A DNA stretch of 64,000 bases from Oscillospiraceae bacterium (GTDB taxonomy: Bacteria; Bacillota; Clostridia; Oscillospirales; Oscillospiraceae). Positions 34,375 to 42,187 of this stretch are shown one piece after another (the first letter of the stretch is position 1; each line of letters starts with the position of its first letter). A model generated the notes under the pieces. It was not told the origin of the DNA. It worked only from the letters and a program-made list of their open reading frames with translations, and did no database searches. Position numbers and translations under genes: made by a program. The stretch spans positions 1-64,000 of the forward strand of contig JAFTHT010000015.1 of the NCBI GenBank assembly GCA_017457285.1, written 5' to 3'.

Positions 34375-35507
34375 CAGGCCATGACCTTGGCGATAAGGGC
34401 CTGGAAGCCGGTGATGGCGATGGTTACGGAGGAGAGCAAATCCGCATCGGCGGGCTTACCCTCGGACACGGCGATGCCCGCCACCTGAGCGGCGGTTTTA
34501 CCGGTGACATAGGCGGCAAAATTGGCGGCCTGCTCGTACCACTCGAACTTGGCATTGGCGTAGGCCTTCATACCGTATTCATCGCCCAGCTCATTCTTGG
34601 TCTTGACCGGAGCGGTCAGATCGGTGGTAATGGCGCCGGTGGCATCGAAGGAAACCTTTGCCTGGAGAGAGTCAATGTAGCAGCTGGTAATGGCGCCATC
34701 CTTGACGGTAACGGCAGTCACATCGCAGTCCAGCTGAGCGGTGCCTGCCTTGTCGGCGGTGGCACCGGTGCTGCTGGCGATGGAGCTGGTGGAAGCCAGC
34801 CGCAGTTCGTCGCCGGCCTGGGCACCCAGGTGTTTGGCGTTGGCCACGGCCTTTTCGATGGCACCCACATAGCCCCCCAGATAGATGGTAGCGGTGGAGG
34901 CCAAATCGGAGCCAGCGGGAGCCTTGCCGCTTTCGTCGATGGCACCAGACTTCAGTTCCTCGACGGTTTTGCCCTGGGCATATGCAGCCAGAGCGGCGGC
35001 CTGTTCGTACCACTCGAATTTGGAGCCGGCGTATTGCTTCATGCCATAGGCATCGCCCAGCTCGTTCTTGGTTTTGATGACGCTATCCAGGGCGGTGGTA
35101 ATGGTGCCGGTGGCATCAAAGGCCACCTTGGTGCCGATGCTGTCGATGACGCAGGACTGGATAACGCCCTGATCATCCACAGTGACAGCCACCAGGGTCA
35201 CGTCATAGTCGGCGCATTCAGCGTTTTTGCTGCCGGAAATCGTGGCCACGACGGCCAGGCCGGTCTTCACAGCGCCATCATCGGGTTCGGAGGGGTCAGA
35301 AGGGGTGTGGCTGCCGCTGGGGCAGGTGCAATCATTGCCCGCAGGGGCGGAGGGGAGCGGTGTGCAGGTGCAATCATTGCCCGCAGGGGCGGAGGGGGAC
35401 GGTGTGCAGGTGCATTTTTCGCCGACCACTACGGTGGTCCCGGCGCAGCCCGCCAAAAGGCTCAGCACCAGGGATAATGTGAGGAAAAACACTATTTTTT
35501 TGTTCAT
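34374..35507 (-). CDS. Two-repeat lipoprotein heading the Rnf-like operon
   Basis: 377 residues. Lipobox LAGC, then a Cys-containing tandem linker (CTCTPSPSAPAGND and near copies), then two homologous domains of about 130 residues. Both domains share KTKNELGD-YGMK-YA and KFEWYEQAA, suggesting a duplicated fold related to FMN-binding domains. No canonical D-x-x-[ST]-G-A-[TS] flavinylation site is present; ASSTGATADKA between the repeats is the nearest. ATG 35507 has GGAGGT 7 bases upstream. Its place before apbE suggests an extracytosolic electron carrier; that is inference. Confidence 0.65.
   Translation of the reverse strand: MNKKIVFFLTLSLVLSLLAGCAGTTVVVGEKCTCTPSPSAPAGNDCTCTPLPSAPAGNDCTCPSGSHTPSDPSEPDDGAVKTGLAVVATISGSKNAECADYDVTLVAVTVDDQGVIQSCVIDSIGTKVAFDATGTITTALDSVIKTKNELGDAYGMKQYAGSKFEWYEQAAALAAYAQGKTVEELKSGAIDESGKAPAGSDLASTATIYLGGYVGAIEKAVANAKHLGAQAGDELRLASTSSIASSTGATADKAGTAQLDCDVTAVTVKDGAITSCYIDSLQAKVSFDATGAITTDLTAPVKTKNELGDEYGMKAYANAKFEWYEQAANFAAYVTGKTAAQVAGIAVSEGKPADADLLSSVTIAITGFQALIAKVMA
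35340..35423. repeat. Tandem 45-bp repeat in the lipoprotein linker
   Basis: CAGGTGCAATCATTGCCCGC followed by AGGGGCGGAGGGG occurs at about 35326 and again at about 35371; a third partial copy starts at about 35416. It encodes the Cys-x-Cys linker units. Confidence 0.7.
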
Positions 35508-35539
35508 GGTAAGTACCTCCACGATTTATTAACAGCATT

Positions 35540-35568
35540 ATTTTACTGGATTAAGTCTGGCTTGTAAA
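35540..35568 (-). promoter_or_regulatory. Promoter of the Rnf-like operon
   Basis: Minus strand TTTACA (35568-35563), TAAAAT (35545-35540), 17-base spacer. Confidence 0.65.
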
Positions 35569-35589
35569 GTGGGAATATGTAGAGAATCC

Positions 35590-35621
35590 ACAAAAACGGC
35601 ACAGCGGGGCCGCTGTGCCGT
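35590..35621 (-). terminator. Rubredoxin terminator
   Basis: ACGGCACAGCGG-CC-CCGCTGTGCCGT followed by TTTTTG on the minus strand. Confidence 0.85.
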
Positions 35622-35636
35622 TGGGGTATTTGCAGA

Positions 35637-35792
35637 TTATTCCTCAGAGAACTGGTCCTTGCCAACAGAGCAGAGAGGGCACTCAAAATCCTCGGGAACA
35701 TCTTCCCATTTGGTGCCGGGAGCGATGCCGCCCTCGGGGTAGCCCTCAGCTTCGTCATAGACCCAGCCGCAAAGATCGCAAACATATTTCAT
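35637..35792 (-). CDS. Rubredoxin
   Basis: 51 residues. The two iron-binding loops CDLCGWVYDEAEGYPEGG (residues 5-22; Cys5, Cys8) and CPLCSVGKDQF (Cys38, Cys41) give the standard four-Cys FeS4 site; KWEDVPEDFECP is conserved. It is a soluble cytoplasmic one-electron carrier. GGAGG lies 8 bases before the ATG; it has its own promoter-like sequence and terminator and lies between the Rnf-like operon and the thioredoxin-fusion gene. Confidence 0.95.
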   Translation of the reverse strand: MKYVCDLCGWVYDEAEGYPEGGIAPGTKWEDVPEDFECPLCSVGKDQFSEE

Positions 35793-35873
35793 AGTGATTA
35801 CCTCCATGTTTTAATTGTGGCTTGATGATAATACAAAAACCCAACCACTTCTGTGACTTTCTCACCAATCATT

Positions 35874-35901
35874 AGCATAACCCAAAATTGAGATTTGTCA
35901 A
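35874..35901 (-). promoter_or_regulatory. Probable rubredoxin promoter
   Basis: Minus strand TTGACA (35901-35896), TATGCT (35879-35874), 16-base spacer. Confidence 0.6.
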
Positions 35902-35904
35902 TCA

Positions 35905-38685
35905 TCAGTTTTCGGGGCCCAGGTGGTCGTAGTAGTAGCACATCTTGGTCCAGGAACCTTCTACCTGGAAGGTGTAGCGGTCCATGAGCATTTGCAGAAG
36001 CTCCGCCAGCCGCGCATCTACCGGGACACAGCCAAGCAGCTCTTCCGGGCCGTCGGTAATCATTTTTTCCACATAGGTGTTGATTTCTTCCGTATAATCT
36101 GCGTTTTCAAACCGGAAACCACCCAGTTCAATCAGACCTTTGATGACCTGGGGGGTGCCGTTTGCGTCGTAGATGGTGGCAGATACCACAGGTTGGCTGA
36201 AAATGGGGGTCAGGCCGGTGAAGTCTGCGTAAAGCATACTGCCAAGGGTGCCATCGCCTAAGTCGTGGTAGTAATAGCCGTCCTCGCCCAGCACCGCTTG
36301 GATGCCGCCGGGAATCAAGTGGTACATGGCATCGCCGGTAGCATTGGTATCGTAGGTGAAGAAGCCGGGGGAGGCCAGGCGCAAAACATCGTATTGCTCC
36401 GCCACATAGGCGATATCATAATTGATGGTGCCCACTTCGTACAAATCCCAGAAGGCGATATCGATATAGTAGGCCTGACCTGCCTCCATGTAGTAGAGCA
36501 TATAAACATTCAGGCCATCGGTATCAATGCGCTGGTCGGCTTGGTAGGTGTAGTGGCCGCTGTTGCGGTCCTCACCGAAAATCCAGCCCTCAACGCCGTT
36601 TTCAGAGTCGGAATGGGAGGTGATGCGGTAGACACCGGATTTTTCCGGTACGAATTTAGCCAGCAGCCCCCGGGGCATGATGGGCCGGTCGTAATAAAAG
36701 TAATTGTCGCTGCCCAGCCTGGCTTCGTAGGCGCTGAAATTGGCAAGACCCTTGATGGGGTCGGACAGGTGGGTATCGGTGCCGTAAATTTCGTAATACC
36801 TGCAGATTTTCAGCCACTCATATTCGTCCTCCAGGAAGCCTACGGAATCGGCCACCGCTTTCAGATAAGCCGCCAGCTCCCCATTGACGGTGCAGACGCC
36901 GCCCATGGAGGAGTTGCTGGCATAGGAGAAGTAATTCACCATATTCTCGTAGAAATTATGGCCGTCCATGGTGGCGGAGCCCTGGTAGACCAGCTCCCAG
37001 ACGGTCTTTTCCTCGTTGAACTGGGTATAGCCCATCAGGTCGGCCAACAGCAGGGGGCCATCCTTGGAGCCAACGTGATAGTAGCCGTCGGCCTCGTTCA
37101 AAACGATGGTTTCGTAGGTATAGTGGATGCCGTCCTCGGAAAGGGCAGGGAATCGGGGAATATAAGTGGGGGAATCGATGGATTCCGCGTCGATGATTCG
37201 TAGATTTTTTAGATAGACCGTGTCATCACCCACATTGCCGTCGCTGTCTTTCAGATAGCAAAAGGCGATTTCGTGGATACCATCCCTGATGGCGACCCAG
37301 GGATAGCAGGTTTGCCAGCGCTCCACCTCGTCGTAGCCGGAAATCCGGTAGACATCCTGGTCGTCCACGATGATATACAGCACATCGCAGCCCTTTTCTG
37401 TGGAGGTCAGGTAGTCAAATCCAACGGCCTGCCCAGCCTGGAGTTCCACATCCGCATAAAGGATGGCGAAGGAATCCTCAATCTCCTGATTGGAGGCTTT
37501 CAGGCAAATCTCGCCGTTTTTTTCGGTTTTGATGAATGGCCAGCTCCATTGGGCACTTTCACCTTCGGTTTCAGGGCGGTAGGTGATGCCATAGCGGCCG
37601 CCGTCCAAAATTTGGCTGACAGCCTCGGAGCTGTCCATGGCATAGTGGGGCTTGACGGTGGTAATCAGCTCGCTGAGGCTGGTAAAGAGTGTCTGTTCAT
37701 AGTTTTCAGCAGTAAAATGCTCAAAAATGGCCGTAAAGGGACGCAGACTGGTCAGGGCACCCACTTCAATCAGGCAAATGACACCATAGCGGTCGATAAC
37801 CACGCTGGTGGGATAGTTGTTGATATTGAAGGCATAGGCCCAGTCCGCCGGACAGGCAGCCATGGGGATGGACAGCCCCATGCTCTGCTGATAGGTGGCG
37901 ACGGTGCCGCTGACCTCCAGGGGGTCCAGGGCCAGTACGGCGGCTTTGTCGGCATAGGTCTGGGCGGCCTGCTGCAGATAGGGGAATTCGTTGGCACAGG
38001 GGCCGCAGGTGGAGAACCAGAAGTTCAGCAGCACCATCTGCTTATCCTTCAGCAACTGGGATAAGGTGACGGAGGTGCCATCGGGAGTGCTGACGGTGAA
38101 GTCATACATCACATCGCCCAGCCCAAGGGTCACACCGGAAAGGCTGGTGCCGGGAATCAGGGAAGAGGACAGGGTAATGTCCGCAACGGTACCGGAGAAG
38201 GTGTAGCTGGGAGCCACATCGTAGCCCGTGGGAAGGCCGGAAAGGGAAATGTAGAACGTCTGATCAGCGGGCAACTCCAGGAGCAGCATGCCCTGCTGGT
38301 CGGTCTGGCCGGCTTCTACGGGGTTGGTCAGGGCTTCGTCGGCATAAATCACCACATCTACCCCGGACAGGGCCATTCTGCCGGCGGACCGGACGGTTAC
38401 CGTATAGGTTTCGGTGGCGGGGCAGGGCGGCTGAGTCGGTTCGGTGGAGGGGCGTGTAGGTTCCGTGGTAGGTGCGGTGGAGGGAAGCGTAGGTTCCGTG
38501 GTAGGCTCAGTCGTGGGGGGCGTAGGTTCTGTGGTGGGGGCTGTGGGTTCGCTTGTGGGTTCAGCGGTGGTTTCTGCTGCGGTGGGGGAAGTGGCTGCGG
38601 GGGATTCATCCTGACCGCAGGCGGCAAGAGCGAAGAGCATCGCACAGCAAAGCAGCAGGGAAAGCGCCGATTTCAGTCGTTTCAT
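35905..38685 (-). CDS. Large lipoprotein with TlpA-like thioredoxin domain
   Basis: 926 residues. Signal peptide with lipobox LAAC (Cys23), Thr/Pro/Glu linker with repeated TEPT units (38-86), a beta-sandwich (about 92-185, carboxypeptidase-regulatory-like), then a TlpA/ResA-like thioredoxin fold (about 190-330) with active site STCGPC (Cys227, Cys230). The remaining 590 residues are beta-rich with a possible bacterial pre-peptidase C-like region (SGVYRITSHSD, about 675) and no motif that I recognise. It should act in disulfide or thiol redox chemistry outside the membrane. Length is several times that of normal TlpA proteins (about 170). Confidence 0.8.
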   Translation of the reverse strand: MKRLKSALSLLLCCAMLFALAACGQDESPAATSPTAAETTAEPTSEPTAPTTEPTPPTTEPTTEPTLPSTAPTTEPTRPSTEPTQPPCPATETYTVTVRSAGRMALSGVDVVIYADEALTNPVEAGQTDQQGMLLLELPADQTFYISLSGLPTGYDVAPSYTFSGTVADITLSSSLIPGTSLSGVTLGLGDVMYDFTVSTPDGTSVTLSQLLKDKQMVLLNFWFSTCGPCANEFPYLQQAAQTYADKAAVLALDPLEVSGTVATYQQSMGLSIPMAACPADWAYAFNINNYPTSVVIDRYGVICLIEVGALTSLRPFTAIFEHFTAENYEQTLFTSLSELITTVKPHYAMDSSEAVSQILDGGRYGITYRPETEGESAQWSWPFIKTEKNGEICLKASNQEIEDSFAILYADVELQAGQAVGFDYLTSTEKGCDVLYIIVDDQDVYRISGYDEVERWQTCYPWVAIRDGIHEIAFCYLKDSDGNVGDDTVYLKNLRIIDAESIDSPTYIPRFPALSEDGIHYTYETIVLNEADGYYHVGSKDGPLLLADLMGYTQFNEEKTVWELVYQGSATMDGHNFYENMVNYFSYASNSSMGGVCTVNGELAAYLKAVADSVGFLEDEYEWLKICRYYEIYGTDTHLSDPIKGLANFSAYEARLGSDNYFYYDRPIMPRGLLAKFVPEKSGVYRITSHSDSENGVEGWIFGEDRNSGHYTYQADQRIDTDGLNVYMLYYMEAGQAYYIDIAFWDLYEVGTINYDIAYVAEQYDVLRLASPGFFTYDTNATGDAMYHLIPGGIQAVLGEDGYYYHDLGDGTLGSMLYADFTGLTPIFSQPVVSATIYDANGTPQVIKGLIELGGFRFENADYTEEINTYVEKMITDGPEELLGCVPVDARLAELLQMLMDRYTFQVEGSWTKMCYYYDHLGPEN

Positions 38686-38753
38686 GGTGTTCTCCTTGGG
38701 ATGTTTGATTCAATCAAATTATAAACGACCGAATATGGGACTGTCAAGCAATT

Positions 38754-39713
38754 TCATCCATGAGCCTGCCAGAATTGTCGAACCGCCGCCTGGTAGCGGG
38801 CTTTATCCTGATAATAGCTCATGCCATGCTCTGCCCCAGGGACAATCAGCAGCTCCTTAGAGGTGCGGCAGGATTTGTAATTTTCATAGGTCATGGAAAC
38901 CGGAACGAAGCTATCGTCGGTGCCGTGAATGAACAGCACCGGGACGGTGGCCTCCGCCAGCGCATCCACCGTGGAATATTCCTGAATCTCCATCCGAAGC
39001 CGTTTGCGGAACATGGCGTTGGCAGCTCTGGTTCGGCTTCGGAAAGAAAGATGCAGATTTTGCCGCAGGATATGCCGGCTGATATCATAGGCAGAGGTAA
39101 AGCCGCAGTCTGCAATCACGCCCCGGACATTTTTCGGCAGGTCGAAGCCGGTGGCCATCAGCACCGTGGTGGCACCCATAGATATGCCGGCCAGGAATAT
39201 GGGCATATCTGCTCCCAGCCAACGGAGCCATTCCAAGCAATCATACCGCTCCAGCAGGCCCAGACCCATGTGATCCCCGCCGCTTCGGCCCTGACCCCGC
39301 TGCTCTGCATACAGGATGCTGCATTCGTTCTCTACGAAAAAATCATGGATCAGACCAAAATCCGAAGCCCAGCCGGAGCGCCAGCCGTGCATGGTCAGAA
39401 TCACACGTTTCGCTTCGGGGTGGGGGAACCAATGGCCCACCAGATGTTGACCATCCCGGGCGGTAATTTCAACCGTTTCGTGGGGCGTGGCCCTCAGCTT
39501 CGCGGCGGCATCGGACAATGACTGCAAAAATCGCGCATTGACAGCACCACCGGTGAATCGATTTCGGGCTTTGGGTGTGATTTTGTGGGGGCACTCCCGG
39601 TCAACGGCAATCCGCACAAGGTCCTTTGTGACCATATAAGACGTGGCGGCTGTGGCGGCAACACAGACTGCCGCAATCCCGGTTCCCCATAGGAATCGTT
39701 CGGTATTTTTCAA
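38754..39713 (-). CDS. Alpha/beta hydrolase, membrane anchored
   Basis: 319 residues. An N-terminal hydrophobic segment (about 8-30) anchors or exports it. Nucleophile elbow GISMGATT (Ser about 176), oxyanion region TMHGWRSGW (His about 112), acid in HGTDDSFVPV and catalytic His in GAEHGMSY (about 299). It resembles the YqkD/Bem46-like serine hydrolases; substrate unknown. It follows mntP after a terminator. Confidence 0.85.
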   Translation of the reverse strand: MKNTERFLWGTGIAAVCVAATAATSYMVTKDLVRIAVDRECPHKITPKARNRFTGGAVNARFLQSLSDAAAKLRATPHETVEITARDGQHLVGHWFPHPEAKRVILTMHGWRSGWASDFGLIHDFFVENECSILYAEQRGQGRSGGDHMGLGLLERYDCLEWLRWLGADMPIFLAGISMGATTVLMATGFDLPKNVRGVIADCGFTSAYDISRHILRQNLHLSFRSRTRAANAMFRKRLRMEIQEYSTVDALAEATVPVLFIHGTDDSFVPVSMTYENYKSCRTSKELLIVPGAEHGMSYYQDKARYQAAVRQFWQAHG

Positions 39714-39784
39714 TGGGCATCATCCTCCCTTAATATATATATTCTCCCAATGGAAGGGTGGTTTATGCTTTTGATATAGCTGTA

Positions 39785-39821
39785 AAAAATGGATGGGGCT
39801 GTTGCAGTTCGCAACAGCCCC
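39785..39821 (-). terminator. Terminator of mntP
   Basis: GGGGCTGTTGC-GAACT-GCAACAGCCCC, then CATCCATTTTTTAC on the minus strand. Confidence 0.8.
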
Positions 39822-39826
39822 AAAGC

Positions 39827-40408
39827 TTAAAGAAAGCTGGTGATGAAGATTTCAAGACCAATCAAAATCAGAATACTCCCGCCCAGGATGCCGGCTTTGC
39901 CTGCCAGTTTTGTTCCTGCTTTTTTGCCGATGCCGATACCGGCGAAGCAAATCACGAAGGTCACCGCGGCAATCAAGGCCACCGCCAGAAGCGCATGGGG
40001 CAAATCATAGTGGGCGATGGTAAAGCCCACGGAAAGGGCGTCAATTGAGGTGGCCACACCCTGCACCAGCAGAGCGTTAAATCCGACGGCGTGTCCACAG
40101 GGGCAATCGTCGCCCTTGATACTCTCGCGAATCATATTGATACCAATCCACCCCAGCAACAGCAGGGCGATCCAGGGGATCATAGGTTCGAAAATCTTAA
40201 AATACCGAACCAGGTTATGAACACAAAACCAACCGATCAGAGGCATCAACCCCTGAAATATTCCGAAAATACCTGCAATCCCAAGCATTTTCGGGGTTTT
40301 GATACAGGGCTCGTTCAGACCGTTGGCCAGGGAAACGGAAAAAGCGTCCATGGCAAGCCCAATGCCCAGCAGCAGATTGCTGACGAAAAATTGAATATCC
40401 AGCTCCAT
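39827..40408 (-). CDS. mntP: Manganese efflux pump MntP
   Basis: 193 residues, six membrane helices in two repeats. The paired acidic motifs AMDAFSVSLANG (about 19-30) and SIDALSVGFTIA (about 120-131) are the MntP signature; the central CPCGH loop is common. It exports Mn2+. ATG 40408 has GGAGGAAC 5 bases upstream. Upstream lies a yybP-ykoY riboswitch plus terminator, giving direct Mn2+ control. Confidence 0.93.
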   Translation of the reverse strand: MELDIQFFVSNLLLGIGLAMDAFSVSLANGLNEPCIKTPKMLGIAGIFGIFQGLMPLIGWFCVHNLVRYFKIFEPMIPWIALLLLGWIGINMIRESIKGDDCPCGHAVGFNALLVQGVATSIDALSVGFTIAHYDLPHALLAVALIAAVTFVICFAGIGIGKKAGTKLAGKAGILGGSILILIGLEIFITSFL

Positions 40409-40423
40409 CTTTTGTTCCTCCAA

Positions 40424-40460
40424 AATAAAAAATCCGGGTACGGCTACGCCATACCCGGAT
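40424..40460 (-). terminator. Riboswitch-controlled terminator before mntP
   Basis: ATCCGGGTA ... TACCCGGAT stem followed by TTTTTTATTTTGG on the minus strand, between the aptamer and mntP. Confidence 0.8.
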
Positions 40461-40499
40461 GAATTCCCGAAAAAGGGCAGACTCCATGCATGGTATCAC

Positions 40500-40590
40500 G
40501 CATGAGTCTCGCGAATGAAAGCAAGCCAGGCCCGTGGCCAGTATGTTGACTTGCTGCGCCCAGGACGCCCGCTACTCCCTCATTGATATA
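40500..40590 (-). promoter_or_regulatory. yybP-ykoY manganese riboswitch aptamer
   Basis: Minus strand: P1 strand ATGAG (40584-40580), conserved L1 GGGAGTAGCG (40579-40570), later L3-like GTCAACATACTGG (about 40550-40538), and CGAGACTCATG (about 40512-40502) closing P1. The motif order and the downstream mntP gene match this family. With Mn2+ bound, the terminator at 40424-40460 should be disrupted and mntP transcribed. Confidence 0.85.
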
Positions 40591-40633
40591 GAGATTACCA
40601 TGGAAACGGATTCCTGTCAAGAAAATTTTGGAG

Positions 40634-40676
40634 AAACACCACGGGCGACTCTCCCGAAGAAGAGCCGCTGTGGTTT
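40634..40676 (-). terminator. Terminator of the DUF3793 gene
   Basis: Imperfect stem CACAGCGGCTCTTC / GAGAGTCGCCCGTG on the minus strand, followed by TTTCTCCAAAATTTT. Confidence 0.65.
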
Positions 40677-40691
40677 TGAAGGAGGAAAAGG

Positions 40692-41261
40692 TTAATTTTC
40701 CATATTTCGTTCGGCTACAGTCAGCCGTTCGATGGCTTTTCCCTTCGCCCATTGGTCACAGTAGACCTGGGTGCATTTTTTATATTGGGCGAATTTCTTT
40801 TTTGCGGCGGCCTCGTCACCATAGACCTTCCAGCAGCCCACACATTTGAAGCCGCAGGCACCGTTTTCTATGAAACCCCAGACATCCTCCGGAGGATAGC
40901 CCAAAAACAGCCCGATTTCGTGGGGGAAATCCTCCTGATTCCGGATCCGCTTAGCCAGCTGCACCACGCAGCCCTCGCAGCTTTGGGGCAAATAGCCGCT
41001 TTGCTCCAGCAGACGGCTGGCGGTGTTGTCGGATAAATCATCCCGAAGCCGATTGGGACGATAGAGGTAGATCAGAGCCTTTCGTTCCGAAAAACGCAGG
41101 GGAATGACCCGCAGTCCCTTGGGGTTCAGCTTTCGGTTCAACTGACGCAGACTTTCCAGTAATTCGTCTTTATCATCGTAAGGGCAGGTGAATATACTGC
41201 CCGTTTTCAGCCCCGCTAATGTGGGGGCGCAATGGCGGATAATGTGTTCTTCGGACATCAT
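40692..41261 (-). CDS. DUF3793 family protein
   Basis: 189 residues. Family features: SERKALIYLYRPNRL (about 58-72), a CEGCV motif (about 95), EIGLFLGYPPEDV (about 115-127) and CGFKCVGCWKVYGD (about 135-148). The function is unknown. The ATG at 41261 has AAAGGAGGTGCC directly upstream; the frame extends further but that part is the intergenic repeat. Its promoter (41520-41547) carries the same palindromic operator found at feoA, so it probably belongs to the iron regulon. Confidence 0.8.
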   Translation of the reverse strand: MMSEEHIIRHCAPTLAGLKTGSIFTCPYDDKDELLESLRQLNRKLNPKGLRVIPLRFSERKALIYLYRPNRLRDDLSDNTASRLLEQSGYLPQSCEGCVVQLAKRIRNQEDFPHEIGLFLGYPPEDVWGFIENGACGFKCVGCWKVYGDEAAAKKKFAQYKKCTQVYCDQWAKGKAIERLTVAERNMEN

Positions 41262-41289
41262 GGCACCTCCTTTGGACGTAAAATTTAGG

Positions 41290-41418
41290 ATGTCATTGCG
41301 AGAAGCGAAGCGACGTGGCAATCCCCTGGGGCTACGCACAATGAACAGAAAAAACAAAAATCGCCGGAAAATCCGGGAGCTTGCCACACCACTTTAACGT
41401 ACTGGTTCGCAATGTCAT
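41290..41418. repeat. MITE-like intergenic repeat in the DUF3793 leader
   Basis: ATGTCATTGCGA (41290-41301) and TCGCAATGTCAT (41407-41418) are near-perfect inverted ends. The stretch GAAGCGAAGCGACGTGGCAA is a well-known dispersed intergenic sequence type in Clostridia and other bacteria. The arms also share GTGGCAATCCC versus GTGGCAAGCTCCC. It sits between the promoter and the ribosome binding site of the DUF3793 gene. Confidence 0.65.
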
Positions 41419-41463
41419 ACGTTTTTGTATTGTTAATCAAGCGTTCATTTCATAGTATAACCA

Positions 41464-41512
41464 GTTAGCAACTGCTAACTAATGGAGCATATAATAGTTA
41501 GCTATTGCTAAC
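41464..41512. promoter_or_regulatory. Two operator palindromes (iron regulon)
   Basis: GTTAGC-AACT-GCTAAC (41464-41479) and GTTAGC-TATT-GCTAAC (41497-41512), 33 bases centre to centre. The second lies 8 bases after the -10 of the DUF3793 promoter, a repressing position. Confidence 0.75.
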
Positions 41513-41519
41513 TACCTGT

Positions 41520-41547
41520 ATTATACACAATATTCCAATCCTGTCAA
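41520..41547 (-). promoter_or_regulatory. Promoter of the DUF3793 gene
   Basis: Minus strand TTGACA (41547-41542), TATAAT (41525-41520), 16-base spacer. Confidence 0.8.
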
Positions 41548-41552
41548 GAGGC

Positions 41553-41586
41553 AAAATAAAAATCTGCCAACCCGGAGGGCTGGCAG
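41553..41586 (-). terminator. Terminator of the DtxR-like gene
   Basis: CTGCCAGCCC-TCC-GGGTTGGCAG then ATTTTTATTTT on the minus strand. Confidence 0.8.
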
Positions 41587-41610
41587 CATGAATGGCAGGG
41601 GAGGGGAATA

Positions 41611-41973
41611 TTATTTTTCCAGGAACCGCTTGATGGCGTCCAGTGTCTGATCGCTGATGACGTGTTCAATCCGGCAGGCATCCTCGGCGGCGGTTTTTTC
41701 GTCCACACCCATGATGGTCAGCAGGCGGGTCAGCACTGTGTGCCGCTCGAATACCATAGCAGCGGTCTCATATCCCTTGTCGGTCAGGGAAAGAAAGCCG
41801 TCCTCGTCGGTGACCACATAGCCACCCTGTTTCAGCAGTCCTACAGCCCGGCTGACACTGGGCTTGGAGTAACCCATATGCTCCGCCACATCAATGCTGC
41901 GAACGCAATCGCTCTGCTGGGTCAGTAGATAAATCGTCTCCAAATACATTTCAGCGGATTCGTGTAAAGCCAT
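41611..41973 (-). CDS. DtxR-family metal-dependent repressor (iron type)
   Basis: 120 residues: winged helix (VRSIDVAEHMGYSKPSVSRA, about 25-44) plus dimerisation domain, lacking the C-terminal SH3-like domain. The metal ligands look iron-type: Met in SAEMYLETIY (DtxR Met10 position, Asp in MntR) and C-R-I-E-H (about 100-104), which matches DtxR Cys102-Glu105-His106. It most likely represses feoAB and the DUF3793 gene when Fe2+ is plentiful, through the palindromes that flank it. Its own promoter is on the minus strand at 42003-42031. Confidence 0.85.
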   Translation of the reverse strand: MALHESAEMYLETIYLLTQQSDCVRSIDVAEHMGYSKPSVSRAVGLLKQGGYVVTDEDGFLSLTDKGYETAAMVFERHTVLTRLLTIMGVDEKTAAEDACRIEHVISDQTLDAIKRFLEK

Positions 41974-42002
41974 GCGGACACCCTCTTTCTGATAGTTTTC
42001 TT

Positions 42003-42031
42003 ACTATACCATATGCCGCCCCTGTTTTCAA
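42003..42031 (-). promoter_or_regulatory. Promoter of the DtxR-like gene
   Basis: Minus strand TTGAAA (42031-42026), TATAGT (42008-42003), 17-base spacer. Confidence 0.6.
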
Positions 42032-42077
42032 GTGGCGGTATGTCCAAAAAAATATGCCAAAATTTTAGCAAAACTAC

Positions 42078-42106
42078 TTGACAAATTGAGGATGGGAAGG
42101 TATTAT
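42078..42106 (+). promoter_or_regulatory. feoA-feoB promoter
   Basis: TTGACA (42078-42083), TATTAT (42101-42106), 17-base spacer. Confidence 0.8.
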
Positions 42107-42114
42107 ATGTGAGG

Positions 42115-42162
42115 TTAGCTTAGGCTAATCAATATATCAGGCTTGCGGTTAGCTCCCGCTAA
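42115..42162 (+). promoter_or_regulatory. Two DtxR-type operators at feoA
   Basis: TTAGCTTAGGCTAA (42115-42128) and TTAGCTCCCGCTAA (42149-42162), 34 bases centre to centre, starting 8 bases after the -10. The first is close to a DtxR/IdeR half-site pair. Spacing matches the pair at the DUF3793 promoter. Confidence 0.75.
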
Positions 42163-42187
42163 TCGACAGTCGGTATCAGGTGAGCTT

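Noticed and set aside
35130..35290. Canonical flavinylation site in the lipoprotein
   Set aside because: No D-x-x-[ST]-G-A-[TS] motif was found in either repeat; only a loose STGAT in the linker between them.
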